64,000 bases of DNA from the NCBI GenBank assembly GCA_025846845.1, contig JAOYTL010000018.1, positions 1-64,000 on the forward strand, given 5' to 3'. Shown here piece after piece: positions 25,961 through 34,571 of the stretch (the stretch's first letter is position 1; each line of letters opens with the position of its first letter). The DNA comes from Alloboseaceae bacterium BT-24-1. Its GTDB lineage: Bacteria; Pseudomonadota; Alphaproteobacteria; Rhizobiales; Beijerinckiaceae. Under the pieces are notes generated by a model, which was not told the DNA's origin, ran no database searches, and saw nothing but the letters and a program-made list of their open reading frames with translations. Both the position numbers and the translations under genes were made by a program.

Positions 25961-26995
25961 TCATACTTTCTCGTCGCGGGTGAGCCGCCAGAGGAGATAG
26001 ATTCCACCCAGGAGCCCGGTCGTCAGGCCGATCGGCAGGTTGAAGCCGGATGGGAAGCGCTGGCTGATCAGATCCGCCGCAAGCAGCAGGACGGCGCCCA
26101 TCGCCGCGCCCGAAATCAGAGGCACGTCCGGCGAGCGACACAGGCGACGAGCGAGCTGTGGGCCGGCGAGTGCGATGAAGGCGATCGGGCCTGTCGCAGC
26201 GGTGGCCATGGCGGTCAGGCCGACAGCCGTCATCACCGTGGCGAGCCGGGTGCGCTCGACGGCGACGCCGAGCTGGCTGGCGGCATCGTCCCCCATTTCG
26301 AGCAGAGCGAGGCGCCGGGCGTGCAGGAGCGCAATCGGCGCGATCAGCACGAGGCTGAGCGCAGCCGGCACGGCATGTGACCAACTGCGTGCAGTGAGCG
26401 AACCCGCCAGCCAGATCTGGGCGGAGACCGATCGATCGAGATCGCTCGCCACCAGCAGAACCGTATTGACGCCCGCAAGGGTCGCGCCGACACCGATGCC
26501 GACGAGCACCAGCCGATAACCGCCGGTGACGCGCCCCTTCAGCGCCAGCAGGAAGACGAGTGCCGCCGTTCCTATCCCCGACAGCACGGCGGCCAACGAA
26601 ACGGCGAAGGGACCGGCGCCGAACAGGATGATCTGCACGATCGCGCCGGTTGCGGCGCCGGTGGTGAAGCCGATGATATCGGGCGAGCCCAGTGCGTTGC
26701 GCGAGATCGACTGGAAGATCGCGCCGGCCATGCCGAGCGCCGCCCCGACGCAAGCCGCGGTGACGACGCGCGGCAGGCGCAAGCCCCGGACCACGCGTTC
26801 GGCCATCGGGTTATCGCCCCCGCCGAGCAGGGCCCCGACGACTTCCGCCGGTGTGAACGCGAGCGTGCCAGTGCCGAGCAGGACGATGGCGAGCAAGAGG
26901 CCGATGCCGGCGAGGGCGGCGCAGGCCAGCGCGGTCCGCGGACGCCAGAGCCATGAGAAGGAGCCGATCCTGAGCAGTGCGACGCCCGCGCTCAT
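25961..26995 (-). CDS. FecCD-type iron-chelate ABC permease (second)
   Basis: A 344-residue inner-membrane permease with about nine or ten hydrophobic segments and family motifs 'LRLPRVVTAACVGAALGMAGAIFQSISRNALGSPDIIGF' and 'PIAFIALAGPQLARRL'. It pairs with the adjacent FecCD permease for import of a ferric siderophore or chelate. The start at 26995 overlaps the upstream permease stop (ATGA); the open frame continues upstream but without family sequence. Confidence 0.92.
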   Translation of the reverse strand: MSAGVALLRIGSFSWLWRPRTALACAALAGIGLLLAIVLLGTGTLAFTPAEVVGALLGGGDNPMAERVVRGLRLPRVVTAACVGAALGMAGAIFQSISRNALGSPDIIGFTTGAATGAIVQIILFGAGPFAVSLAAVLSGIGTAALVFLLALKGRVTGGYRLVLVGIGVGATLAGVNTVLLVASDLDRSVSAQIWLAGSLTARSWSHAVPAALSLVLIAPIALLHARRLALLEMGDDAASQLGVAVERTRLATVMTAVGLTAMATAATGPIAFIALAGPQLARRLCRSPDVPLISGAAMGAVLLLAADLISQRFPSGFNLPIGLTTGLLGGIYLLWRLTRDEKV

Positions 26996-27996
26996 GGCCG
27001 GCTCACCCGGAAGCGACGCACCGCCATGATGAAGAAGGGGCCGCCAATCAAAGCGACGACAATTCCGGCCGCAACCTCCGAGGGGGCGGCGACCACGCGC
27101 CCGACCAGGTCGGCGCCGAGCAGCAGGATCGCCGCGAAGAGCGCCGAGCAAGGCAGGATCCAGCGATAGTCCGGACCGGCGACGGCTCGCGCCAGATGCG
27201 GTGCGATCAGCCCGACGAAGCCGATCGGACCGGCCGCAGCGGTGGCGGCGCCGGCCAGCAGCATCACGGCCAAACAGGCCGACAGCCAGATCGTCCGCGG
27301 GGCGGCGCCGAGCGCCCGGCCGAGCTCCTGGCCCAGCGCCAGAGCGTTGAGCCCACCGACGATCGTCACGGCGACGACGAAGCCCGCCGCGACCATGACG
27401 GCCAGCACCAAGACGGCTTCGAAGCTGGCCCCCTCCACCGAACCGGCGGCCCAGTGCCGGAAATCGTCGAAGGCGGTCGGCGGCGCGTTGAGGATGACGA
27501 TGCCGGTGATCGCGATGAGCACGATCGAGAGCCCCGCGCCTGCGAGTACGAGCCGCACTGGATTGGTTCCGGTCTCATGCGCCCGGCCGAGCAGGAATAC
27601 GGCCGTGCCGGCGAGCCCGGCTCCGAGCACGGCGAGCCAGATATAGTGCATGGGCCGCGTCAGCCCGAACAGGGTCACTCCGAGCACCACCGCGACCGCC
27701 GCACCGGCATTGATGCCGAGCAGGCCCGGTTCGGCCAAAGCGTTGCGCGTGACCGCCTGCATGATCGCCCCGGCCAGGCCCAGCGCCGCGCCGGCGAGGA
27801 CGGCTGTGATCAGGCGCGGAACGCGCAGTTCCCAGATCACCAGATGCAGATCGTTGCGGGGATCATAGGCCCGGAGCGCATCGACCATGACGGCCGGCGG
27901 AATCGGTCGTGAGCCGACCGCCAGGCTGATGAGCGCCAGCACAGCGAGCGCGATGATGCCGATGGCGAGCCACCACCGGCGCCTGCGCTGTCTCAT
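26992..27996 (-). CDS. FecCD-type iron-chelate ABC permease (first)
   Basis: A 334-residue membrane protein: 'LRVPRLITAVLAGAALGLAGAIMQAVTRNALAEPGLLGINAG' near residue 55 and 'GPIGFVGLIAPHLAR' near residue 245 are the FecCD/BtuC hallmarks. It forms a heterodimer with the product of the overlapping downstream gene and overlaps the binding-protein gene by four bases. Confidence 0.93.
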   Translation of the reverse strand: MRQRRRRWWLAIGIIALAVLALISLAVGSRPIPPAVMVDALRAYDPRNDLHLVIWELRVPRLITAVLAGAALGLAGAIMQAVTRNALAEPGLLGINAGAAVAVVLGVTLFGLTRPMHYIWLAVLGAGLAGTAVFLLGRAHETGTNPVRLVLAGAGLSIVLIAITGIVILNAPPTAFDDFRHWAAGSVEGASFEAVLVLAVMVAAGFVVAVTIVGGLNALALGQELGRALGAAPRTIWLSACLAVMLLAGAATAAAGPIGFVGLIAPHLARAVAGPDYRWILPCSALFAAILLLGADLVGRVVAAPSEVAAGIVVALIGGPFFIMAVRRFRVSRP

Positions 27997-28958
27997 GGCC
28001 TGGCGAAGCTCTCGTGCAGCTGCTCGAGGATCTGGCGCCCGGAATAGGGGTCGATACGGAAGGAGGTCAGCCCGAGCGGATAGACCCGCTTGCCGGTGAC
28101 CGCGGGATGATTGGCCAGCACCGGCTCGACCAGGAAGGCCTCAACGTCCTTCTGCGTGGCGCGCAGGAGAAAGACGGTATCCGTCGTGATCGCGGCTGAG
28201 AGGTTCTCGCGCGAGAAGAATTCGAAATCCGAGGGCCGCGCCGAGTTCGGCTTCAACTCCGGCGGCAGGCCGACGATCTCGAAACCCAGCCCCGAGACGA
28301 GCTTGGCGACGGGGCTTGCGGTACGCGCCACCGAATAGCTGCCGGCGATATTGTAGCCGACGATGCTAGCCCTCTGGCCTTTGCCAGCAATCGCATTTGC
28401 CGCGGCGGCGAGGTCGGCGTCGAAGCGCTCGATCGCGGCGGCCGCCTCCCGCTCCAGGCCCGCGGCCCTGCCGAGCTCGGTCGCGAGCTCCTGCCAGCTG
28501 CGGCTCGAATAGTCGACCACGAGCGTCGGGATGCCGAGCGCCTCGAGCTCGGCCCGATGCTGGAGGATGCTGTCGGCACCAGTCGTCGAGGCGATCACGA
28601 GATCAGGCTTCCAGCCGAGCACAGCCTCGATGTCGAATTTCAGATTGGGGTAGAGCACCTTGACGCCGCGCCGGTCGGCATCCCCCGCCCATTGCGAGAA
28701 AAAGCCCTTGCCGTCTGTGAGGGCGCTCGGCGTCGTCGCCGTGCTCGCGATCAAGGGCGCCTCGATCGCCAGAAGGATGCCGGTCACGCTCGGCGTAGTC
28801 GAGACGATGCGCCGCGGCTTTGCAGCCAGCGTCAGCTCTCCGGTCGCATGCCGGATCGTGCGGGGCCAGCCGGCATCCTGGCTGCGGGCGGGCTGACCGT
28901 TTCCGCTCAGGGCAGCCGCGAGGGTGATGATGGCGATGAAGAGCTTGATGAAGGGCAT
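27993..28958 (-). CDS. FepB/FecB-type iron-chelate periplasmic binding protein
   Basis: A 321-residue protein with signal peptide (MPFIKLFIAIITLAAALSG) and a helical-backbone metal-chelate binding fold: 'RRIVSTTPSVTGILLAI' at strand one, 'KFDIEAVLGWKPDLVIAS' and 'GIPTLVVDYSSRSW'. It delivers a ferric chelate to the two permeases encoded behind it. I choose the ATG at 28958 because it gives a proper signal peptide; longer in-frame starts (to 29069) do not. It diverges from the ATPase gene. Confidence 0.9.
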   Translation of the reverse strand: MPFIKLFIAIITLAAALSGNGQPARSQDAGWPRTIRHATGELTLAAKPRRIVSTTPSVTGILLAIEAPLIASTATTPSALTDGKGFFSQWAGDADRRGVKVLYPNLKFDIEAVLGWKPDLVIASTTGADSILQHRAELEALGIPTLVVDYSSRSWQELATELGRAAGLEREAAAAIERFDADLAAAANAIAGKGQRASIVGYNIAGSYSVARTASPVAKLVSGLGFEIVGLPPELKPNSARPSDFEFFSRENLSAAITTDTVFLLRATQKDVEAFLVEPVLANHPAVTGKRVYPLGLTSFRIDPYSGRQILEQLHESFARP

Positions 28959-29138
28959 CGTCGATACGTCTGGCCGGTGGCGTCTTGCAGGACGAAGAGG
29001 ACTTGCGCGCGGCCGGCGGGAAGCGGCGTCCCAACCACCGCACGGCGCGTCAGCACGTGCGCATTCCATTCCTCATGACGGATCGGGTCCCGCAATGCAA
29101 TATGGACCTGCGGGAGAGAGTCAGTTATCGACCGTAGA

Positions 29139-29159
29139 AGCGCTGGACGCGAGCGCTTT
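29139..29159. promoter_or_regulatory. Inverted repeat in divergent iron-transport promoter region
   Basis: AAGCGCT, spacer GGACGCG, AGCGCTT lies in the 264-base gap between the divergent binding-protein and ATPase genes, and the right arm runs into TTT. It could be an iron-responsive operator or a small hairpin. No classical Fur box is evident. No gene is seen in 28959-29222. Confidence 0.35.
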
Positions 29160-29222
29160 TACCACAAAAGAGATGGAAAGGATGGCGCCGAAGATCGCAA
29201 GTCCGACAGCGTCAACTGTAAC

Positions 29223-30071
29223 TTGGAAGAATTGAAAAGTACTTCGTTGACCGGCGCGCCTCGTCTGCATGCCGACGCGGTGACGCTTCGCTATGACGCG
29301 CGCACGATCGCGACCGATCTCTCGGTCGCGATCGCCGACGGCTCGTTCAGCGTGATCGTCGGCCCCAATGCCTGCGGCAAGTCGACCTTGCTGCGCGCGC
29401 TGTCGCGCCTGCTCGCCCCATCCTCCGGGCGGGTCGTCCTCGACGGCCGGGGTATCGGCGAGCGCCTGGCCAAGGAGGTCGCGCGGCGCCTCGGCCTGCT
29501 GCCGCAGAGCGCGATCGCCCCGGACGGCATCACTGTCACCGATCTCGTCGCCCGCGGCCGCTATCCGCATCAATCCTTCCTGCGGCAATGGTCGAAGGCC
29601 GACGAGCGGGCCGTCGCAGCGGCGATGGAAGCGACACGCGTCGACGGGCTGGCGACGCGCCTGGTCGACGAACTCTCCGGCGGCCAGCGCCAACGGGTCT
29701 GGATCGCGATGGTGCTGGCGCAGGAGACGCCGATCCTGCTGCTCGACGAGCCGACGACCTTTCTCGACATCGCCCACCAGATCGAGCTGCTCGACCTGCT
29801 CGCCGAGCTCAACGCGCAGGGCCGCACGATCGTCGCGGTGCTGCACGATCTCAACCAGGCCTGCCGCTATGCCTCGCATCTCGTCGCGATGAAGGACGGC
29901 GCGATCATCGCCGAAGGCGCTCCGGGCGCAATCATCACCGCGGAGCTGGTCGAGCAGGTTTTTGGCCTGCCCTGCATCGTCATTGCCGATCCGGTGTCGG
30001 GAACCCCGCTGATCGTGCCCAAAGGCCAAGCCCGAGCCGCGCGCTCCGCGGCGGCTGCGAGGCAGTCATGA
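29223..30071 (+). CDS. FecE/FepC-type iron-chelate ABC ATPase
   Basis: A 282-residue ATPase: Walker A 'GPNACGKSTLLRAL', signature 'LSGGQRQRVWIAMVLAQ', Walker B 'ILLLDEPTTFLD', H-loop 'VLHDLNQ'. It energises the FecCD permeases encoded divergently. The start is uncertain: TTG codons at 29223 and 29232 precede the conserved part and no ATG is available before the ABC core, so a weak non-ATG start is likely. It overlaps the monooxygenase gene by four bases. Confidence 0.88.
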   Translation: MEELKSTSLTGAPRLHADAVTLRYDARTIATDLSVAIADGSFSVIVGPNACGKSTLLRALSRLLAPSSGRVVLDGRGIGERLAKEVARRLGLLPQSAIAPDGITVTDLVARGRYPHQSFLRQWSKADERAVAAAMEATRVDGLATRLVDELSGGQRQRVWIAMVLAQETPILLLDEPTTFLDIAHQIELLDLLAELNAQGRTIVAVLHDLNQACRYASHLVAMKDGAIIAEGAPGAIITAELVEQVFGLPCIVIADPVSGTPLIVPKGQARAARSAAAARQS

Positions 30072-31339
30072 CCCGGCAGCTTCACATCGGGCTCAGCCTC
30101 ACGCCGACCTGGCTGAAAGGCAAAGCGGCTGATGATCCGGACTCCCGACCGGGCGGCGATCCCGTGGAGTTCAATCTCGCGCTGACCCGTATGGCGGAGC
30201 GGGCAAAGCTCGATTTCGTCTTCAAGCCCGACTATCTCCGCATGTATCCGGGGATCGGCGGTGGTCATGTCGGCCTCGACCCGACGCTTCTCATGACAGC
30301 GCTCGCGCGCGCGACGCAGAATATCGGGCTCGTCACCACCGTCTCGACCAGTTTCAACCCGCCCTTCGTGGTGGCCCGTCAGATCCAGTCGCTGCACTGG
30401 ATCAGCAAGGGGCGCGCCGGCCTCAACATCGTCACCTCGATCGAGGGGGCGGAGAATTTCGGCGATGCGCCGATGCCGCCGCCGGAGACCCGCTACCGCA
30501 AGGCGGCCGAGTTCACGCAGGTCATGCGCCGGCTCTGGCAGAGCTATCCGCACGCGGCGCTGACGGGCGCGGCGCCGAGCGCCGCAATCGACCACCACGG
30601 CGAATTCTTCAGCGTGGCAGGGCCGCTCAACGTGCCCGGCCACGCAGCCGGGCCGCCCCCGCTGTTCCAGGCCGGCGCCTCCGATATCGGCCGCGACTTT
30701 TCCGCCTCGATCGCCGACGCCACCTTCGCCGCCACACCCGATCGCGAGGCCGGCATCGAGTTGCGCAATGATCTACGCTGTCGTGCGGAAGGCCATGGCC
30801 GCGGCGCCGACTCGGTGCGGGTCCTGCCCGGCCTCTATTTCTTCCTCACCGGGACGCGCGAGGAAGCCTGGGATCTGCACGCGCGGGCTCATGCCCATCT
30901 CACGCCGGAGCAACGTCGCAAGTCGGTGAAGTCAGTCCTCGGGCTCGATCTCGGCGACCTGCCTCCGGAAGCGCGGGTGACAGCGGAGATGCTGCCGCCT
31001 CCCGATACACCGGTGCGCAGCCGCACCCATGCCGACCTGCTGCGGCGCTTCATCGAAGCGAACCGGCCGACCGTAGCGGAAGTTCTGGCGCGGCCTGAAG
31101 TTGTCGGCTCGGCGCATTGGGTTTCGGTTGGAACGGTGGATGACGTCCTCGCCGAGATCGTCGACTGGCATGAAGCCGGGGCGCTGGATGGCTTCATCGC
31201 GATCCCCGGCGGCTCCCTGCGATCGTTGCAGCTGTTCCTGGAGGAACTCGTTCCGGCACTGGCGCAGCGCGGCCTGTTCCGCAGTGACTATGAGGGCGCG
31301 ACACTGCGCGCGCATCTGCGCCTCGGCGACGAGCGATAG
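30068..31339 (+). CDS. NtaA/SnaA/DszA-type FMNH2-dependent monooxygenase
   Basis: A 423-residue luciferase-fold flavin monooxygenase. Family marks include 'FVFKPDYLRM' near residue 50, 'LARATQNIGLVTTVSTSFNPPFVVARQ', 'RAGLNIVTS' and 'GPLNVPG...PPLFQAGAS'. Characterised relatives oxidise nitrilotriacetate (NtaA), EDTA (EmoA), dibenzothiophene sulfone and pristinamycin, using reduced flavin from a partner reductase. It is translationally coupled to the iron-chelate ATPase gene, so it may attack the imported chelator or siderophore to free iron. No flavin reductase gene lies beside it. Confidence 0.88.
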   Translation: MTRQLHIGLSLTPTWLKGKAADDPDSRPGGDPVEFNLALTRMAERAKLDFVFKPDYLRMYPGIGGGHVGLDPTLLMTALARATQNIGLVTTVSTSFNPPFVVARQIQSLHWISKGRAGLNIVTSIEGAENFGDAPMPPPETRYRKAAEFTQVMRRLWQSYPHAALTGAAPSAAIDHHGEFFSVAGPLNVPGHAAGPPPLFQAGASDIGRDFSASIADATFAATPDREAGIELRNDLRCRAEGHGRGADSVRVLPGLYFFLTGTREEAWDLHARAHAHLTPEQRRKSVKSVLGLDLGDLPPEARVTAEMLPPPDTPVRSRTHADLLRRFIEANRPTVAEVLARPEVVGSAHWVSVGTVDDVLAEIVDWHEAGALDGFIAIPGGSLRSLQLFLEELVPALAQRGLFRSDYEGATLRAHLRLGDER

Positions 31340-31344
31340 CGCGC

Positions 31345-32100
31345 TCAGCCGCCGCCCGATTCCCGCGTCGCCGACCGCGCCGCTGCGAACAGCGCCTCGC
31401 GATGCCCTTCCGCCTCGGCCGTCTTGACGAAGGAGACGGTGGTGGCGACGCAGGCGATCTCACCCAGCGCATTGAAGACCGGTGCGGCCTTGCCGGTCAG
31501 CAGCGAGAACAGGTGCTCGTTCAGCTCCGCGCCCCCGTCGCGCTTGACCATGCCAAGCATCTCGGCCGGCGGGCGGCTGCCGCGAAAGGAGGCCGGCTGC
31601 AGCTTGCGCGCGGCCGCGATCGCCTCCTTCGGCAGATGCGCCTGGAAGACGAAGCCGCAGGCGGTGTTGTCGAGCGGCAGGACGTCGCCCAGCGTCACCG
31701 TGCTGAGCGCGAAGTCGGTGTTGCGGTACCAGCGCACGATGGTCGGGCCGCGCTCGGTCCAGATCGCGACGCCGCAGCTGGCGGCAATACGCGAAGCAAG
31801 TCCCTTCATCGCGCGCGCCGCGACCTCGACGGCATCGATACGCCGCAGCGCCCGGATCCCGATGCTCAAAGCCATGGGGCCGAGATCGTAATGGCCGGTG
31901 ACGTCGTCCTGCGCCGCCAGCCCCTCCCGCACCAGGCTCTGCATGTAGCGATGGGCGGTGGAGGAGCCGGTGCGCGCCCTCCGGGCGATCTCGCCCAGCA
32001 CCAGAGGGCCATCCGCCTTGGCGAGGATGTCGAGGAAGCGGGCGGCGATCGAGACCGACTGGATCGTCGCCGAACGTTTGGTGGGGCCGAGGCTGGTCAT
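31345..32100 (-). CDS. IclR-family transcriptional regulator
   Basis: A 251-residue regulator: N-terminal winged HTH ('SIAARFLDILAKADGPLVLGEIARRARTGSSTAHRYMQSLVREGL') and a C-terminal IclR effector domain with 'LPLDNTACGFVFQAHLP'. I use the ATG at 32100; the frame is open upstream to 32247, but that part is not family-like. It converges on the monooxygenase gene and diverges from the TonB receptor gene, so it may control one or both. IclR ligands are usually small organic acids rather than iron. Confidence 0.9.
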   Translation of the reverse strand: MTSLGPTKRSATIQSVSIAARFLDILAKADGPLVLGEIARRARTGSSTAHRYMQSLVREGLAAQDDVTGHYDLGPMALSIGIRALRRIDAVEVAARAMKGLASRIAASCGVAIWTERGPTIVRWYRNTDFALSTVTLGDVLPLDNTACGFVFQAHLPKEAIAAARKLQPASFRGSRPPAEMLGMVKRDGGAELNEHLFSLLTGKAAPVFNALGEIACVATTVSFVKTAEAEGHREALFAAARSATRESGGG

Positions 32101-32282
32101 GATGCGAATCGCGGCAGGAGAGCGCGGCAGGTGCCGGTCCGCGCTTTGTGACACCCGGAGCCTCATGGGGACAAGCACCGCTCTCATTCGAGCGTTTCCA
32201 AACGTTCCGCCAGGCCAGACGCAATAACTGCGACCGGAAAAGCACAATTTGAGGCAATACGGCAGTGCAGTCCCGACTCATG

Positions 32283-32306
32283 TTGACATGCGGAATGCGT
32301 CCCGCA
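32283..32306 (+). promoter_or_regulatory. Candidate promoter/operator before TonB receptor gene
   Basis: TTGACA at 32283-32288 is followed by TGCGG...CCGCA (32289-32293 and 32302-32306), a 5-bp inverted repeat where a regulator could cover the promoter. The -10 element is not clear (TAGGAT at about 32310 is at poor spacing). The gap 32101-32387 contains no gene. Confidence 0.3.
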
Positions 32307-32387
32307 CTGTAGGATCATTCAGTATGACCTCGCGAGCCACGGCCCTGTCCCCAGCCAGCGAGACTCGATCGGGTTGTGGGGAACATC

Positions 32388-34472
32388 ATGTCGTCCAAGC
32401 TTGTCCTGCTGCGCAGCGTCAGCCTCGTCTCGCTCATGGCGATCGCGGCGACCGCACCGGCCCTCGCGCAGAGCAACCAGGCGCCAGCTACGGGAGCGGC
32501 GATCGAGCTCGACACGATCACGGTCACGGGCGAGAAGGTCGAGCGCGACCTCAAGGGCACGGCCTCGTCGGTCTCGGTCAAGACCGACAAGGACATCGCC
32601 CGCGAGAACACCGGAAACGCGACCGTCTCCGAAATTCTCGTCGGCACCCCCAACGTGACCTACACCGATACGGTCAGCGCGCCGATCATCCGCGGCCAGG
32701 ACACGCAAGGCCCTCTCACCGGCCAGAATTCGTTCTGGGGCGGCACGGTGCCGCGCGCCACGATCAACGTCGACGGCCATTACCTCAGCTACAACGAGTT
32801 CTATTTCGGCGCGACCTCGCCCTGGGACGTCAAGAGCATCGAGGTCTTCCGCGGGCCGCAGACGACCTCGCAAGGCGCCAACGCCATCGCCGGCGCGATC
32901 ATCGTCAACACGAAGGACCCGAGCTTCACGCCGGAAGCCGGCTTCCTGACGGAGTTCGGCAGCTATTCGACACGGCGCGCGGCGCTGATGCTGTCCGGGC
33001 CGATCATCAAGGACCAGCTCGCCGGGCGCATCACCCTCGACTATTCCGGGCGCGACACCTTCATCGATTACATCAGCCCGAACTTCCAGAGGCGCTATGC
33101 CGACCAGGACTTCCGGAATCTGAACCTGCGCGCCAAGCTGCTCTGGCGCCCGACCGAGCTGCCGGGCTTTGAAGCCAAGCTGACTTATTCGCGCAATGAG
33201 AGTAACCGGCCGAGCCAGGAGGCGGCGTCGGCGCCGTTCGACCGGCTGAAGCACATCACCACGACGATGCCGAGCTTCAAGCAGAACAGCAGTACCGGCA
33301 TCCTCGACCTCAGCTACGACTTCGGCAATCGCTTCAAGCTGTATAATCAGACCCAGTACACCGACCTCTCGGTGAGCCGGAAGACGGGCCTGCTTGGCAA
33401 TGGCGACGCCTACATCAACCAGACGAACATCTCGAACGAGCTGCGGCTGACCTATGGCGACCAAAGCGACGTTCTCAGCGGCGTCGCCGGCATCTATTAT
33501 GCCCACACCAAGACGGACGAGATCCTCTACCTCACCGGCCAATCGACCTTCGACGACACCAAGCGCAATCTCGGCGTCTTCGGCGAGATGAGCTATCGCC
33601 TGACGGACCGCTGGACCTTCACCGGCTCGCTGCGCTTCCAGCAGGACCAGATCGAGCGAGAGGGCAGGACGGTCTTCGCAGCGCGGGGCGTCGATTTCGA
33701 CAAGACCTTCCAGGCCGTGCTGCCGAAGGCCTCGATCGCCTATGCGGTGACGCCGGACTGGACCGTCGGCGCCATGGTCAATCGCGGCTATAATCCCGGC
33801 GGCGTCTCACTCAATCTGACGGCGGGCCAGTGGCAGCCGTTCAAGGAAGAGACTCTCTGGAACTATGAGCTGTTCACCCGCGCCAGCCTGCTCAACAACC
33901 GGCTGAACGTCAGCGGCAACCTGTTCTACACCGACTTCCAGAACGCCCAGTACTTCATCCCGGTCGTGCTCACCACGGGCGTGGTGCAGTCCTATGCCAT
34001 CAATGCCGAGAAGGCCCATGCCTACGGGCTCGAGGTCAGCGCCGATTATCGCCTGCTCGACAACCTGACGCTCAAGGCCGGCGCCGGCCTGCTGCGCACC
34101 GAGATCGACAAGATCACCGCGAACACCGGCTACAAGGGCAACGAGTTCGCCAAGTCGCCGGGCTACATGCTCAGCTTCGGCGTGAGCTGGGACGTCACCA
34201 GCAAGTTCAATCTCACCGCCCAGCTCCGGCACACCGACGGCTATTATTCCGACGTCGCCAATACGCGCCTGTACTTGATCAAGCCCTATACGATCGCCGA
34301 CCTGCGCGCGAGCTACCAGGTCACCGACAATCTGCAGGTCTATGGCTACGTGAAGAACATCTTCGACGAGCGCGCGCCGACCTACATGCAGCAGAATCGC
34401 GGCATCGGTGGCACCGAGGCCAGCATGACCGAGCCGCGCATGTTCGGCGCCGGCCTCAAGGGTACGTTCTGA
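32388..34472 (+). CDS. TonB-dependent siderophore receptor
   Basis: A 694-residue outer-membrane receptor. It has a signal peptide (to about 'ALAQS'), TonB-box-like 'LDTITVTGEK', and a plug domain with 'NPNV'-type region, 'IRGQDTQG' and 'SIEVFRGPQTTSQGANAIAGAIIV'. A 22-strand barrel region ends in the C-terminal TonB signature 'DLRASYQVTDNLQVYGYVKNIFDE' and a terminal Phe. I prefer the ATG at 32388 because GGGGAA precedes it at proper spacing; a GTG lies at 32376. It probably imports the catecholate siderophore made nearby or the chelate handled by the FecBCDE-like system. Confidence 0.92.
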   Translation: MSSKLVLLRSVSLVSLMAIAATAPALAQSNQAPATGAAIELDTITVTGEKVERDLKGTASSVSVKTDKDIARENTGNATVSEILVGTPNVTYTDTVSAPIIRGQDTQGPLTGQNSFWGGTVPRATINVDGHYLSYNEFYFGATSPWDVKSIEVFRGPQTTSQGANAIAGAIIVNTKDPSFTPEAGFLTEFGSYSTRRAALMLSGPIIKDQLAGRITLDYSGRDTFIDYISPNFQRRYADQDFRNLNLRAKLLWRPTELPGFEAKLTYSRNESNRPSQEAASAPFDRLKHITTTMPSFKQNSSTGILDLSYDFGNRFKLYNQTQYTDLSVSRKTGLLGNGDAYINQTNISNELRLTYGDQSDVLSGVAGIYYAHTKTDEILYLTGQSTFDDTKRNLGVFGEMSYRLTDRWTFTGSLRFQQDQIEREGRTVFAARGVDFDKTFQAVLPKASIAYAVTPDWTVGAMVNRGYNPGGVSLNLTAGQWQPFKEETLWNYELFTRASLLNNRLNVSGNLFYTDFQNAQYFIPVVLTTGVVQSYAINAEKAHAYGLEVSADYRLLDNLTLKAGAGLLRTEIDKITANTGYKGNEFAKSPGYMLSFGVSWDVTSKFNLTAQLRHTDGYYSDVANTRLYLIKPYTIADLRASYQVTDNLQVYGYVKNIFDERAPTYMQQNRGIGGTEASMTEPRMFGAGLKGTF

Positions 34473-34503
34473 GCGACGGCGCGACCGAGCGTCTGACATC
34501 GCA

Positions 34504-34536
34504 GGCAGAGTGGTGCGGGTCGCACACCACCCTGCC
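34504..34536 (+). terminator. Stem-loop after TonB receptor gene
   Basis: GGCAGAGTGGTG pairs with CACCACCCTGCC with one mismatch, enclosing a GC-rich loop, 31 bases after the receptor stop. There is no T tract. It could terminate or attenuate transcription before the methyltransferase gene. Confidence 0.45.
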
Positions 34537-34571
34537 TCGTCCATCCCGCTTCGCCATTGAAGGACCTTCTC

